This document shows, one piece after another, positions 16,305 to 24,932 of a stretch of 64,000 nt of DNA. A program made the translations under genes and the position numbers. Source of the DNA: Gemmobacter denitrificans (GTDB lineage: Bacteria; Pseudomonadota; Alphaproteobacteria; Rhodobacterales; Rhodobacteraceae). Within the stretch, counting starts at the first letter, position 1; every line of letters begins with the position of its first letter. A model generated the notes under the pieces. It saw only the letters and a program-made list of their open reading frames with translations. It was not told the DNA's origin and ran no database searches. The DNA lies in contig NZ_JBALHR010000002.1 in NCBI RefSeq assembly GCF_036964905.1, positions 62,001 through 126,000 of the forward strand. The letters are read 5' to 3'.

Positions 16305-17285
16305 ATGGAAGACCGCGCACCGCATATTCCGGTGCTTCTGACGCCCCTGCTGGCGGCCTGCGCACCGGTGACCGGGCGCTGGCTGGATGGCACCTTCGGG
16401 GCGGGGGGCTATACCAAGGGTCTGTTGGAGGCCGGGGCCGACCACGTGACAGGGGTGGACCGCGATCCGCTGGCGCTGCAGATGGCAGAGCCATGGGCGG
16501 GGGCCTATGGCGACCGGTTGTCGCTGGTGGCGGGCACGTTTTCGCAACTGGATCACTATGACACCGATCTGGATGGCGTCGTGCTGGATCTGGGCGTGTC
16601 GTCCATGCAACTGGATCAGGCCGAACGCGGATTTTCCTTTCAGAAGGATGGCCCGCTCGACATGCGGATGAGCCAGTCGGGCCGATCTGCCGCCGATCTG
16701 GTGAATGACACCGATGAAGCGGTGCTGGCCGATATCCTGTATCTTTATGGTGAAGAACGCGCCTCGCGCCGGATTGCACGCGCCATTGTCGAGGCCCGCG
16801 CCCGCGCGCCCATCGACACCACGCTGCAGTTGGCCGAAATCGTTGCCCGCTGCCTGCCGCGCCCGAAACCTGGCCAAAGTCATCCCGCGACCCGCAGCTT
16901 TCAGGCCATCCGCATCGCGGTGAATACCGAATTTGACGAACTGGCCGAAGGGCTTGCCGCTGCGGAACGGGCGCTGAAACCGGGCGGTCTGCTGGCCGTG
17001 GTGACCTTCCACAGTCTTGAGGATCGCATCGTGAAGCGGTTTTTCCAGACCCGCGCCACCGAAGAACAGGGCAACCGCTATGCCCCGCGTGCGGCTGGCC
17101 CTGCGCCCAGTTTCACGCTGGTGACCCGCCGTGCCGTCGGGCCGGATGATGTGGAACTGGCCCAGAACCCGAGGTCGCGTTCCGCCAAGCTGCGTGTCGG
17201 ACGCCGCACGGCTGACCCGGCCCACAAGCTTGACCTTGCGGCCATAGATGTGCCGCTGATCCGCCAGAAAGGAGCGCGCCGCTGA
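16305..17285 (+). CDS. rsmH: 16S rRNA m4C1402 N4-methyltransferase RsmH
   Basis: RsmH (MraW) methylates C1402 of 16S rRNA. The 326-aa protein shows HIPVLL at the N-terminus, the SAM-binding DGTFGAGGYT, DLGVSSMQLD and GPLDMRM motifs and the C-terminal FHSLEDRIVK stretch. It follows mraZ by 3 bases, and its TGA overlaps the ATG of ftsL by one base. Confidence 0.96.
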   Translation: MEDRAPHIPVLLTPLLAACAPVTGRWLDGTFGAGGYTKGLLEAGADHVTGVDRDPLALQMAEPWAGAYGDRLSLVAGTFSQLDHYDTDLDGVVLDLGVSSMQLDQAERGFSFQKDGPLDMRMSQSGRSAADLVNDTDEAVLADILYLYGEERASRRIARAIVEARARAPIDTTLQLAEIVARCLPRPKPGQSHPATRSFQAIRIAVNTEFDELAEGLAAAERALKPGGLLAVVTFHSLEDRIVKRFFQTRATEEQGNRYAPRAAGPAPSFTLVTRRAVGPDDVELAQNPRSRSAKLRVGRRTADPAHKLDLAAIDVPLIRQKGARR

Positions 17286-17641
17286 TGAAGGCCCTTGCCT
17301 ATCTTCTGACCGCCCTTGCCGTGATCGGGCTCGGCTTCTGGGCCTACAAGGAAAACTATGCCACCCAGCAGGCGTTGAAGGATGTTGCGCGGCTGAATGC
17401 CGAAATCGCCGATCTGCGCGAGGCGCTGTCGATCCAGCGGGCCGAATGGGCCTATCTGAACCGGCCTGATCGCCTGCGTGAACTGGCCACCATCAATTTC
17501 GACCGGCTTGGCCTTCTGCCACTGGAACCCGCGCAATTCGGTCAGGTCAGCCATGTGGCCTATCCCCCGCCTGATCTGCCCGATCTGGGGCCGCTTCAGG
17601 GCCCGGTGGACGTGATCGGCGATCAGGAGCAACAGCCATGA
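17285..17641 (+). CDS. ftsL: Cell division protein FtsL
   Basis: Small bitopic divisome protein that joins FtsB and FtsQ and activates FtsWI. The 118-aa protein has one N-terminal membrane segment (about 4-19) followed by a coiled coil (about 28-55) with leucine spacing. Identification rests on position between rsmH and ftsI plus topology, since FtsL sequences diverge widely. It overlaps ftsI by 4 bases (ATGA). Confidence 0.85.
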   Translation: MKALAYLLTALAVIGLGFWAYKENYATQQALKDVARLNAEIADLREALSIQRAEWAYLNRPDRLRELATINFDRLGLLPLEPAQFGQVSHVAYPPPDLPDLGPLQGPVDVIGDQEQQP

Positions 17642-19440
17642 CCGAGACGCGCATCCCGCTGCGCCCGCTGTCGCGGGTGCTGACTGCCCGCGCTGCCGGG
17701 GAAAACCCGGATCATATCGAACGCGAGAACCTGCGCGCCCGGCATGAGGTGTTGCGCGAAAAGGCCCGGGGCCGGGCCGAGGGGCGGCTGCTGTTTCTGG
17801 GGCTGGCCTTCTTCATGGCCTTTACCGTGATCGGGGCCCGCATGGGCCTGCTGGCGGCGTCGGAACCGATGGAACCGCGCTCGGCCGCGCCCGGTGCGCC
17901 GATCCTGGCGCAGCGCGCCGATATCACCGACCGCAATGGCCGGGTTTTGGCCACCAATCTTGTGACCCATGCGCTTTATGCCCAGCCCAAGGATATGGTC
18001 GATCCCGCCCGGGTGGCCCGCGAACTGGCGGTGATCTTCCCCGATCTGAAGGAAGATGATCTGAAGCGCCGCCTGACCGATGGCCGCAGTTTCCTGTGGA
18101 TCAAGAAGAAGCTCAGCCCCGAACAGATGCAGAAAGTGCATGAAATCGGTGATCCGGGCCTCTTGTTCGGCCCGCGCGAGATGCGGCTTTACCCCAATGG
18201 GCGGCTGGCCGCGCATGTGCTGGGTGGGGCAAGCTTTGGCGCCGAAGGTGTGCACAGCGCCGAAGTGATCGGCACTGCGGGGCTGGAGAAGTTCCTAGAT
18301 GCCCGGCTGCGCGATCCGGGGCAGGCAGCAGAGCCGCTGGCGCTTTCGCTGGATCTGACGGTTCAGGCCACGGTGACCGAGGTTCTGGACACCGGCATGA
18401 AGATGATGAATGCCAAGGGGGCGGCGGCCATCCTGATGGATGTGCGCACGGGCGAAATCCTCAGCCTTGTGTCACTGCCTGATTTCGATCCGAATGACCG
18501 GCCAAACCCCCTGGTCAAGGGCGATCCGGCGGACAGCCCGCTGTTCAACCGCGCGGTTCAGGGCGTCTATGAACTGGGATCGACCTTCAAGATCTTTGCC
18601 GCTGCGCAGGCGATGGAACTGGGGCTTGTGTCGCCCGACACCATGGTCGATGCCAATGCGCCGATGATCTGGGGCAAGCACAAGATCAAGGAATTTCAGG
18701 GCAAGAACTATGGCCCGCTGCTGACGGTCAGCGATGTGATTGCCAAATCCTCCAACGTGGGCACAGCGCATATCGCGCTGATGATCGGCGGGCTGCGGCA
18801 ACAGGCCTTTCTGAAATCGCTGGGGTTCTTCGAACCCACCCCGCTGGAGATGGTGGAGGCGAAAAGCTCGCGCCCGCTGATCCCGGCCAAATGGCCCGAT
18901 ATCGTGACCATCACCGCATCCTATGGCCATGGGATGAGCGCAAGCCCGATGCATCTGGCCGCCGCCTATGCGGCCATCGGCAATGGCGGGATCGCGGTGC
19001 AGCCCACGCTGTTGCGCCGCTCCTCGGCACCCGAGGGGACACGGGTTCTGAAGGAAGAGGTCGCGCGCCATTCGGTGGCCATGCTGCGCGGCGTGGTCGA
19101 ACATGGCACTGCGTCCTATGCCAAGGTCGAAGGCTATGCCATCGCAGGCAAGACCGGCACCGCCGACAAGCCGAAACCGACTGGCGGTTACTACAAGGAC
19201 AAGGTCATCAACACCTTTGCCAGCATGTTTCCGGCGGGCGATCCGCGCTATGTGCTGATCGTCACGCTGGATGAGCCGGTCGATACATCGGGGTCTGAAC
19301 CGCGCCGCACCGCTGGCTATACTGCCGTGCCGATTGCCGCCGAAGTGGTGCGGCGGACGGCCCCGCTGCTGGGGTTGCGGCCCGAGATTGAACTTGCCCC
19401 CAAGGATGGGGTAACAGCCGTCGTCCAGACCAACGATTGA
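17638..19440 (+). CDS. ftsI: Peptidoglycan D,D-transpeptidase FtsI (PBP3)
   Basis: Class B penicillin-binding protein that crosslinks septal peptidoglycan. The 600-aa protein has a cytoplasmic N-terminus, a membrane anchor (about 50-70), the PBP dimerisation domain and a transpeptidase domain with STFK (catalytic Ser, in GSTFKIF), SSN (in KSSNVGTAH) and KTGT motifs. It is translationally coupled to ftsL. Confidence 0.96.
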   Translation: MTETRIPLRPLSRVLTARAAGENPDHIERENLRARHEVLREKARGRAEGRLLFLGLAFFMAFTVIGARMGLLAASEPMEPRSAAPGAPILAQRADITDRNGRVLATNLVTHALYAQPKDMVDPARVARELAVIFPDLKEDDLKRRLTDGRSFLWIKKKLSPEQMQKVHEIGDPGLLFGPREMRLYPNGRLAAHVLGGASFGAEGVHSAEVIGTAGLEKFLDARLRDPGQAAEPLALSLDLTVQATVTEVLDTGMKMMNAKGAAAILMDVRTGEILSLVSLPDFDPNDRPNPLVKGDPADSPLFNRAVQGVYELGSTFKIFAAAQAMELGLVSPDTMVDANAPMIWGKHKIKEFQGKNYGPLLTVSDVIAKSSNVGTAHIALMIGGLRQQAFLKSLGFFEPTPLEMVEAKSSRPLIPAKWPDIVTITASYGHGMSASPMHLAAAYAAIGNGGIAVQPTLLRRSSAPEGTRVLKEEVARHSVAMLRGVVEHGTASYAKVEGYAIAGKTGTADKPKPTGGYYKDKVINTFASMFPAGDPRYVLIVTLDEPVDTSGSEPRRTAGYTAVPIAAEVVRRTAPLLGLRPEIELAPKDGVTAVVQTND

Positions 19441-19452
19441 AGGCGGCATATC

Positions 19453-20934
19453 ATGGCGGAACGCAGCGCGACGCTCAAGCATCTGGGGCTGACCGCCAAG
19501 GCGGGGCGTGAGGCGCGGGTCACAGGGCTTGCCGTGGACAGCCGGGCAGTCAGGCCCGGCTTCCTCTTTGCCGCGCTGCCCGGTAGCCGGGTGCATGGCG
19601 CGACCTATGTGCCCGCCGTGCTGGCGCAGGGGGCCAGCGCAATTCTGACCGATGCCGAAGGGGCGCAGATTGCGGCCTCAGCGCTTGAGGGATCATCTGC
19701 GGCGCTGGTGGTGGTCTCGGATGCCCGGGCAGCGCTGTCCTGCGCGGCGTCGCTGTGGTTCGCGGCCCAGCCCGCGACCATGACTGCCGTCACCGGCACC
19801 AATGGCAAGACCAGCGTGGCCACCTTTACCCGCCAGATCTGGGCGGCGCTTGGACATGCCGCCATCAATATCGGCACAACCGGGGTCGAAGGGGCATGGG
19901 CGGCGCCGTCTTCGCATACCACACCTGACCCGATCACCCTGCATGCCATGCTGGCGCAGGCGACCCAGGCGGGCGTGACCCATGCGGCGATGGAGGCCTC
20001 CAGCCATGGGCTGGATCAGCACCGGCTGGATGGTGTCCGGCTGAAAGCGGCGGGCTTCACCAATTTCACCCAGGATCATCTGGATTATCACGGCACGTTC
20101 GAGGCCTATTTCGCCGCCAAGGCCGCCTTGTTTGACCGCGTCCTGCCGCCGGACGCGGCTGCGGTCATCAACATGAACGATCCCAAGGGGGCCGATATGG
20201 CCGCCATTGCCACGGCCAAGGGGCAGCGCCTGATCACCGTGGGCCATGATGCGGGCCATGATCTGTGCATCGGCGCGCAGCGGTTTGATGCGACGGGGCA
20301 AGAGGTGCGCTATTTCTGGCAGGGCCAGCCCTATCAGGTGCGGCTGAACCTTGTCGGCGGCTTTCAGGCGGAAAATGTGGCGCTGGCGGCAGGCATGGTC
20401 ATCGGTGCGGGCGAAAGCCCGGGCGATGTGTTCCGGGTGCTGCCGCAGCTTTCGGGCGTGCGCGGGCGGATGCAATTGGCCGCCACGCGCGGCAATGGCG
20501 CGGCGGTCTATGTCGATTACGCGCATACGCCCGATGCCTTGGCCACCGCGATCCAGGCGCTGCGCCCGCATGTGATGGGGCGGCTGGTCGTGGTGTTCGG
20601 CGCAGGCGGCGACCGCGACCGGACCAAGCGCCCGCTGATGGGGGCGGCTGCGGCAGCCCATGCCGATGTGGTCTTCGTGACCGATGACAATCCGCGCAGC
20701 GAAGACCCGGCAACGATCCGCGCCGCGATCCTTGCGGCCTGCCCCGAGGCGACCGAAGTGGGTGACCGGGCCGAGGCGATCCTGCGCGGGGTTGATGCGC
20801 TGCAGCCGGGGGATGCGCTGTTGGTGGCGGGCAAGGGCCATGAAACCGGACAGGTGATCAAGGGCGATATTTTCCCCTTTGACGATGTCGAACAGGCCTC
20901 TATCGCGGTGGCCGCACTGGATGGGGTGATCTGA
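19453..20934 (+). CDS. murE: UDP-MurNAc-L-Ala-D-Glu:meso-diaminopimelate ligase MurE
   Basis: Cytoplasmic ligase adding the third stem-peptide residue. The 493-aa protein shows the ATP loop TGTNGKTS, the HTTPDP substrate motif, the VDYAHTPDAL motif and, in the C-terminal domain, DNPRSEDP. The DNPR form is the diagnostic meso-diaminopimelate specificity motif. It lies 12 bases after ftsI. Confidence 0.97.
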   Translation: MAERSATLKHLGLTAKAGREARVTGLAVDSRAVRPGFLFAALPGSRVHGATYVPAVLAQGASAILTDAEGAQIAASALEGSSAALVVVSDARAALSCAASLWFAAQPATMTAVTGTNGKTSVATFTRQIWAALGHAAINIGTTGVEGAWAAPSSHTTPDPITLHAMLAQATQAGVTHAAMEASSHGLDQHRLDGVRLKAAGFTNFTQDHLDYHGTFEAYFAAKAALFDRVLPPDAAAVINMNDPKGADMAAIATAKGQRLITVGHDAGHDLCIGAQRFDATGQEVRYFWQGQPYQVRLNLVGGFQAENVALAAGMVIGAGESPGDVFRVLPQLSGVRGRMQLAATRGNGAAVYVDYAHTPDALATAIQALRPHVMGRLVVVFGAGGDRDRTKRPLMGAAAAAHADVVFVTDDNPRSEDPATIRAAILAACPEATEVGDRAEAILRGVDALQPGDALLVAGKGHETGQVIKGDIFPFDDVEQASIAVAALDGVI

Positions 20935-20936
20935 CG

Positions 20937-22373
20937 ATGGCGCTGTGGACATCAGCCGAGGCGGTGGCGGCAACCGGGGGGCATACGCCCTGCGACTGGC
21001 AGGCCGGGGGCGTGTCGATCGACACCCGCACGCTGCAGCCCGGCGATCTGTTCGTGGCACTGAAGGATGTGCGCGACGGCCATGATTTCGTGGCGCAGGC
21101 TTTGGCAAAGGGGGCCGCCGCTGCGCTGGTCAGCCGCGTGCCCGAAGGCGTGGCCCCGGATGCGCCGCTGTTGCTGGTGCCCGATGTGCTGGCAGGGCTG
21201 GAGGCCATGGGCCGCGCTGCGCGGGCGCGCACAAAGGCGCGGGTGATCGGGGTGACCGGGTCGGTTGGCAAGACCTCGACCAAGGAAATGCTGCGCGCCA
21301 TGCTGGCGGGGCAGGGCAAGGTCCATGCCGCCGAAGCCAGCTATAACAACCATTGGGGCGTGCCGCTGACCCTGGCGCGGATGCCGACCGAGGCCGATTT
21401 CGCGGTGATCGAGATTGGCATGAACCACCCGGGCGAAATTGCCCCGCTGGCGCGGATGGCCGATCTGGATGTGGCCGTGATCACCACGGTGGCCCCGGCG
21501 CATCTGTTCGCCTTTGAAAACATCGAAGGCATCGCGCGCGAAAAGGCCGCCATTCTGGATGGGCTGCGGGCCGGGGGCGTGGCCATCCTGCCCGAAGGCC
21601 TGACGGTTTCACCCATCCTGTTGGCCAAGGCCGCCGCGATGGGCGTGTCTGCGGTCACCTTTGCGGAAAAAGGGGCCGATTGGCAGATTGCCACTGCGCA
21701 ATGGGGCGCGGAAGCCAGCGCGGTTCAGGCCGAAACACCTGCCGGGCGGCGGCTGTTCCGCGTGCAGTCTCCGGGGCGACATTTTGCGGTGAATGCGCTT
21801 GCAGTTCTGGCCGTTGCCGATGCCCTGCATCTGGACCCGGTACTGTCGGCGCAGGGGCTGGGTCGCTGGCAGCCACCTGCGGGACGCGGGCAGCGCGAAA
21901 GGATCATCGTCGATACGGTGGAAGATACCGGCTTTGACCTGATCGACGATGCGTTCAACGCCAATCCCGCCTCCATGACTGCCAGCCTGGACGTGCTGGC
22001 CTTGCTGCCGCCCACCGATCATCTTGGCCGGGTCCAGAAGGGCCGCCGCATTGCCATTCTGGGCGACATGCTGGAACTGGGGAAAACCGAACTTGCGCTG
22101 CATGCCGCGATTGCCACCCACCCTGCGATGGACAGCATCGCGCTGGTGCATTGCGTGGGCACCCGGATGAAGGCGCTGCATGACGTGCTGCCCGCCGCGC
22201 GGCGGGGCCTTTGGGTCCCTGCCGCAACCGATCTGCTGCCCAGGGTGGCCGGGCTGGTCGATGCGGGCGATGTCGTGCTGGTCAAGGGATCGAAGGGCAG
22301 CAAGGTCAGCCTTGTGGTCGAGGCGCTGCGCAAGCTGGGGCAAGGGCGCCCCCAAGAAGAAGGAACAGAGTAA
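20937..22373 (+). CDS. murF: UDP-MurNAc-tripeptide:D-Ala-D-Ala ligase MurF
   Basis: Adds D-Ala-D-Ala to complete the peptidoglycan pentapeptide precursor. The 478-aa protein has the N-terminal uridine domain (SIDTRTLQPGDLFVALK), the ATP loop TGSVGKTSTKE, NNHWGVPLTL, IEIGMNHPGEI and DAFNANPASM. It follows murE by 2 bases, and its TAA overlaps the mraY ATG by one base (TAATG). Confidence 0.97.
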   Translation: MALWTSAEAVAATGGHTPCDWQAGGVSIDTRTLQPGDLFVALKDVRDGHDFVAQALAKGAAAALVSRVPEGVAPDAPLLLVPDVLAGLEAMGRAARARTKARVIGVTGSVGKTSTKEMLRAMLAGQGKVHAAEASYNNHWGVPLTLARMPTEADFAVIEIGMNHPGEIAPLARMADLDVAVITTVAPAHLFAFENIEGIAREKAAILDGLRAGGVAILPEGLTVSPILLAKAAAMGVSAVTFAEKGADWQIATAQWGAEASAVQAETPAGRRLFRVQSPGRHFAVNALAVLAVADALHLDPVLSAQGLGRWQPPAGRGQRERIIVDTVEDTGFDLIDDAFNANPASMTASLDVLALLPPTDHLGRVQKGRRIAILGDMLELGKTELALHAAIATHPAMDSIALVHCVGTRMKALHDVLPAARRGLWVPAATDLLPRVAGLVDAGDVVLVKGSKGSKVSLVVEALRKLGQGRPQEEGTE

Positions 22374-23455
22374 TGCTTTACCTCCTCACGCAGTTCTCCG
22401 ATGGCGGGGACCTGTTCAACCTGTTCCGCTATATCACCTTTCGGGCCGGCGGTGCCTTTGCAACCGCGCTGGTGTTTGGTTTCCTGTTCGGCAGGCCGCT
22501 GATCAACCTGCTGCGCCGCAAGCAGGGCAAGGGCCAGCCGATCCGTGATGATGGCCCGGCCAGCCATTTTTCCAAGGCAGGCACGCCGACCATGGGCGGG
22601 CTGCTGATCCTGTCTGCTCTTGTCGTGTCCACCTTGCTGTGGGCGCGGCTGGACAATCCCTATGTCTGGATTGTGCTGCTGGTGACGCTGGGCTTTGGCC
22701 TGATCGGCTTTGCCGATGATTTCGCCAAGGTGACCAAGCAGAACACCAAGGGCGTTTCAGGACGGGTGCGCATGGCGCTTGGGCTGTTGATTGCGGCGCT
22801 GGCCTCCTATGCCGCAGCGCGGTTCCACCCCGAGGCGCTGACCAACCAGCTGGCGCTGCCCTTCTTCAAGGATGCGCTGGTCAACCTGGGCTGGTTCTTC
22901 GTGCCCTTTGGCATGATCGTGGTGGTTGGGGCGGCCAATGCGGTGAACCTGACCGATGGGCTGGACGGGCTGGCGATCATGCCGGTGATGATCGCGGGCG
23001 GCACGCTTGGCGTGATCGCCTATGCGGTGGGGCGGGCAGACTTTACCGAATATCTGGGCGTGCATTTCGTGCCGGGCACCGGCGAGTTGTTGATCTTCAC
23101 TGCCGCGCTGTTCGGCGGGGGCCTGGGCTTTCTGTGGTACAACGCCCCCCCGGCGGCGGTGTTCATGGGCGACACAGGCAGCCTTGCTTTGGGTGGGGCT
23201 CTTGGGGCGATTGCCGTCTGCACCAAGCATGAAATCGTGCTGGCCATCGTAGGCGGCCTGTTCGTGGTCGAGGCGCTGAGTGTGATCATCCAGGTGCTTT
23301 ATTTCAAGCGCACCGGACGGCGGGTGTTCCTGATGGCGCCGATCCACCACCATTTCGAAAAGAAAGGCTGGGCCGAGCCGCAGATCGTGATCCGCTTCTG
23401 GATCATTTCGCTCATCCTTGCGCTGATCGGTCTGGCCACGCTGAAGGTGCGCTGA
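22373..23455 (+). CDS. mraY: Phospho-MurNAc-pentapeptide transferase MraY
   Basis: Membrane enzyme making lipid I from UDP-MurNAc-pentapeptide and undecaprenyl phosphate. The 360-aa protein has about 10 membrane segments and the family signatures FADDFAKV, NLTDGLDGLA, MGDTGSLALGG and IHHHFEKKGW. The start is the ATG of the TAATG junction with murF; longer readings upstream in this frame are murF shadow. murD, ftsW and murG, which usually follow, are not here: the cluster ends after mraY. Confidence 0.96.
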   Translation: MLYLLTQFSDGGDLFNLFRYITFRAGGAFATALVFGFLFGRPLINLLRRKQGKGQPIRDDGPASHFSKAGTPTMGGLLILSALVVSTLLWARLDNPYVWIVLLVTLGFGLIGFADDFAKVTKQNTKGVSGRVRMALGLLIAALASYAAARFHPEALTNQLALPFFKDALVNLGWFFVPFGMIVVVGAANAVNLTDGLDGLAIMPVMIAGGTLGVIAYAVGRADFTEYLGVHFVPGTGELLIFTAALFGGGLGFLWYNAPPAAVFMGDTGSLALGGALGAIAVCTKHEIVLAIVGGLFVVEALSVIIQVLYFKRTGRRVFLMAPIHHHFEKKGWAEPQIVIRFWIISLILALIGLATLKVR

Positions 23456-23465
23456 CCCCCGCGCG

Positions 23466-23495
23466 TTCCGCGATCCCGTTCGCGTGATCGCGGAA
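23466..23495. other. Stem-loop after mraY
   Basis: TTCCGCGATC (23466-23475) and GATCGCGGAA (23486-23495) form a perfect 10-bp stem around a 10-base loop. No T-tract follows, so it may be a 3' mRNA-stabilising hairpin or a weak terminator ending the dcw operon. Confidence 0.45.
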
Positions 23496-23550
23496 ACTCT
23501 GGCGTGTCTGGCTGCGTATATCAGGGCAAACCCGGATAAGGAGACGCCAT

Positions 23551-24015
23551 ATGAACCGCCGTGCCCTGCTGACATCAGCCCTTGCCCTGCTGGCGGCCCG
23601 CCCCGCGCTGGCCAAGGGCAGTGCCCAGTTTCCCTTTCAACTGAGCGACAGTGAATGGCGGGTGCGACTGTCGCCCGCTGCTTATGCCGTGCTGCGCGAA
23701 GAGGATACCGAACGCGCCTTCACTTCGCCCCTGAATGATGAAAAGCGGGCGGGCATCTACCATTGCGCGGGCTGCGATCAGGCGCTTTATGACGCCCGCC
23801 ACAAATTCGACAGCGGCACCGGCTGGCCTTCCTTCTGGCAGGCGCTGCCCGGTGCGGTGGGCAATCGGGAAGACAACAGCTTCTTTTCCACCCGGATCGA
23901 GGAACATTGCAGCAATTGCGGCGGCCATCTGGGCCATGTCTTTGACGATGGCCCCGCCCCGACTGGCAAGCGCCATTGCATCAACGGTGTCGCCCTGCGC
24001 TTTGTTGCGACCTGA
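23551..24015 (+). CDS. msrB: Exported methionine-R-sulfoxide reductase MsrB
   Basis: MsrB repairs oxidised methionine (R-sulfoxide). The 154-aa protein starts with a twin-arginine-like or Sec signal (NRR, hydrophobic stretch, cleavage about ALA|KG), so it should act in the periplasm. The family core is complete: zinc cysteines C72, C75, C120 and C123 (CAGC and CSNCGGHLGHVF), SGTGWPSFW, and catalytic C143 in the GKRHCINGVALRF end. The RR pair suggests possible Tat export, but the site is short. It is a single gene after the dcw block. Confidence 0.9.
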   Translation: MNRRALLTSALALLAARPALAKGSAQFPFQLSDSEWRVRLSPAAYAVLREEDTERAFTSPLNDEKRAGIYHCAGCDQALYDARHKFDSGTGWPSFWQALPGAVGNREDNSFFSTRIEEHCSNCGGHLGHVFDDGPAPTGKRHCINGVALRFVAT

Positions 24016-24122
24016 GCATTGTCCGGGCCAGACCCGCGAAAATGCTGGACCGGGGCAGGGGCCTCGCTTAACCCTTGGAGCCAAGAGCGGCAAAAGGCCG
24101 CCATCTGGTAACGAGGCCCGGC

Positions 24123-24932
24123 ATGTCACGCCCTTCCACATCTGACGATCTGACCCTGCATGTCACGCAGCAATTGCGCGGGCTTGTCGCGGGCGATCCG
24201 TCCCCGGCAAGCCTGGCTCAGGCCCTGAGGCTGCTGGCCAAATGGCGGGCGGCGGTTCTGGAGCGCAACGCGGCCCGCCATGGCCCGCCAGTTCTGGGCG
24301 GTGGGCCCTTCAAGGGCATGGCCTATCCGGTGCGGGCGTCAGAAGGGGCCCGGCTGCCACGGATGTTCGGCAGCTATGAGGCCAGCCTTGCCCCTGTGAT
24401 CGAACAGATCATCGCCCGTGCCTATCCGCTGGTCATCGATATCGGCGCGGCTGAAGGGTATTATGCCGTGGGGCTGGCCCGCCGGATGCCGCAGGCGCGG
24501 ATCATGGCCCGCGATGGCGATGCCCGCGCGCTGCGTCTTTGCGCCGACCTTGCTGCGGCCAATGGCGTGGCCGACAGGGTTGAAATCGGCGGGATCATGG
24601 CACAGGGCGATTTTGCGATCTGCGCGGCCCAGCCCACCGTCATCATCTGCGATATCGAAGGGGCCGAGGCCGATCTGCTGGATCCGGCGCTGGCCCCCGG
24701 CCTGTTGCAGGCCGATCTGCTGGTCGAGGTGCATGAAGGGATGCGGCCCGGCACGCTGGAACTGCTGACCCGCCGTTTCGCCGCCAGCCATACCATCACC
24801 CGGATCGACCGGCGGCTGGATGACAGCGCCTTGCCGCCCTGGGCCGAGGGGCTGAACGACCTGGACCGGCTGTTGCTGTTATGGGAATGGCGGTCCTCTC
24901 CCACCCCCTGGCTGTGGATGACCCGCCCATGA
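24123..24932 (+). CDS. SAM-dependent methyltransferase-like protein
   Basis: A 269-aa protein with a class I methyltransferase core: motif I VIDIGAAEGYYAVGLA (about 100-115), an acidic residue at the end of strand 2, and the IICDIEGAEADLL motif that resembles FkbM-type methyltransferases. The substrate is unknown. The start is the ATG at 24123, after a GAGG site. Its stop overlaps the following glycosyltransferase start (ATGA), so the two probably act in one glycan or cell-surface pathway; this is inference from coupling only. Confidence 0.7.
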   Translation: MSRPSTSDDLTLHVTQQLRGLVAGDPSPASLAQALRLLAKWRAAVLERNAARHGPPVLGGGPFKGMAYPVRASEGARLPRMFGSYEASLAPVIEQIIARAYPLVIDIGAAEGYYAVGLARRMPQARIMARDGDARALRLCADLAAANGVADRVEIGGIMAQGDFAICAAQPTVIICDIEGAEADLLDPALAPGLLQADLLVEVHEGMRPGTLELLTRRFAASHTITRIDRRLDDSALPPWAEGLNDLDRLLLLWEWRSSPTPWLWMTRP

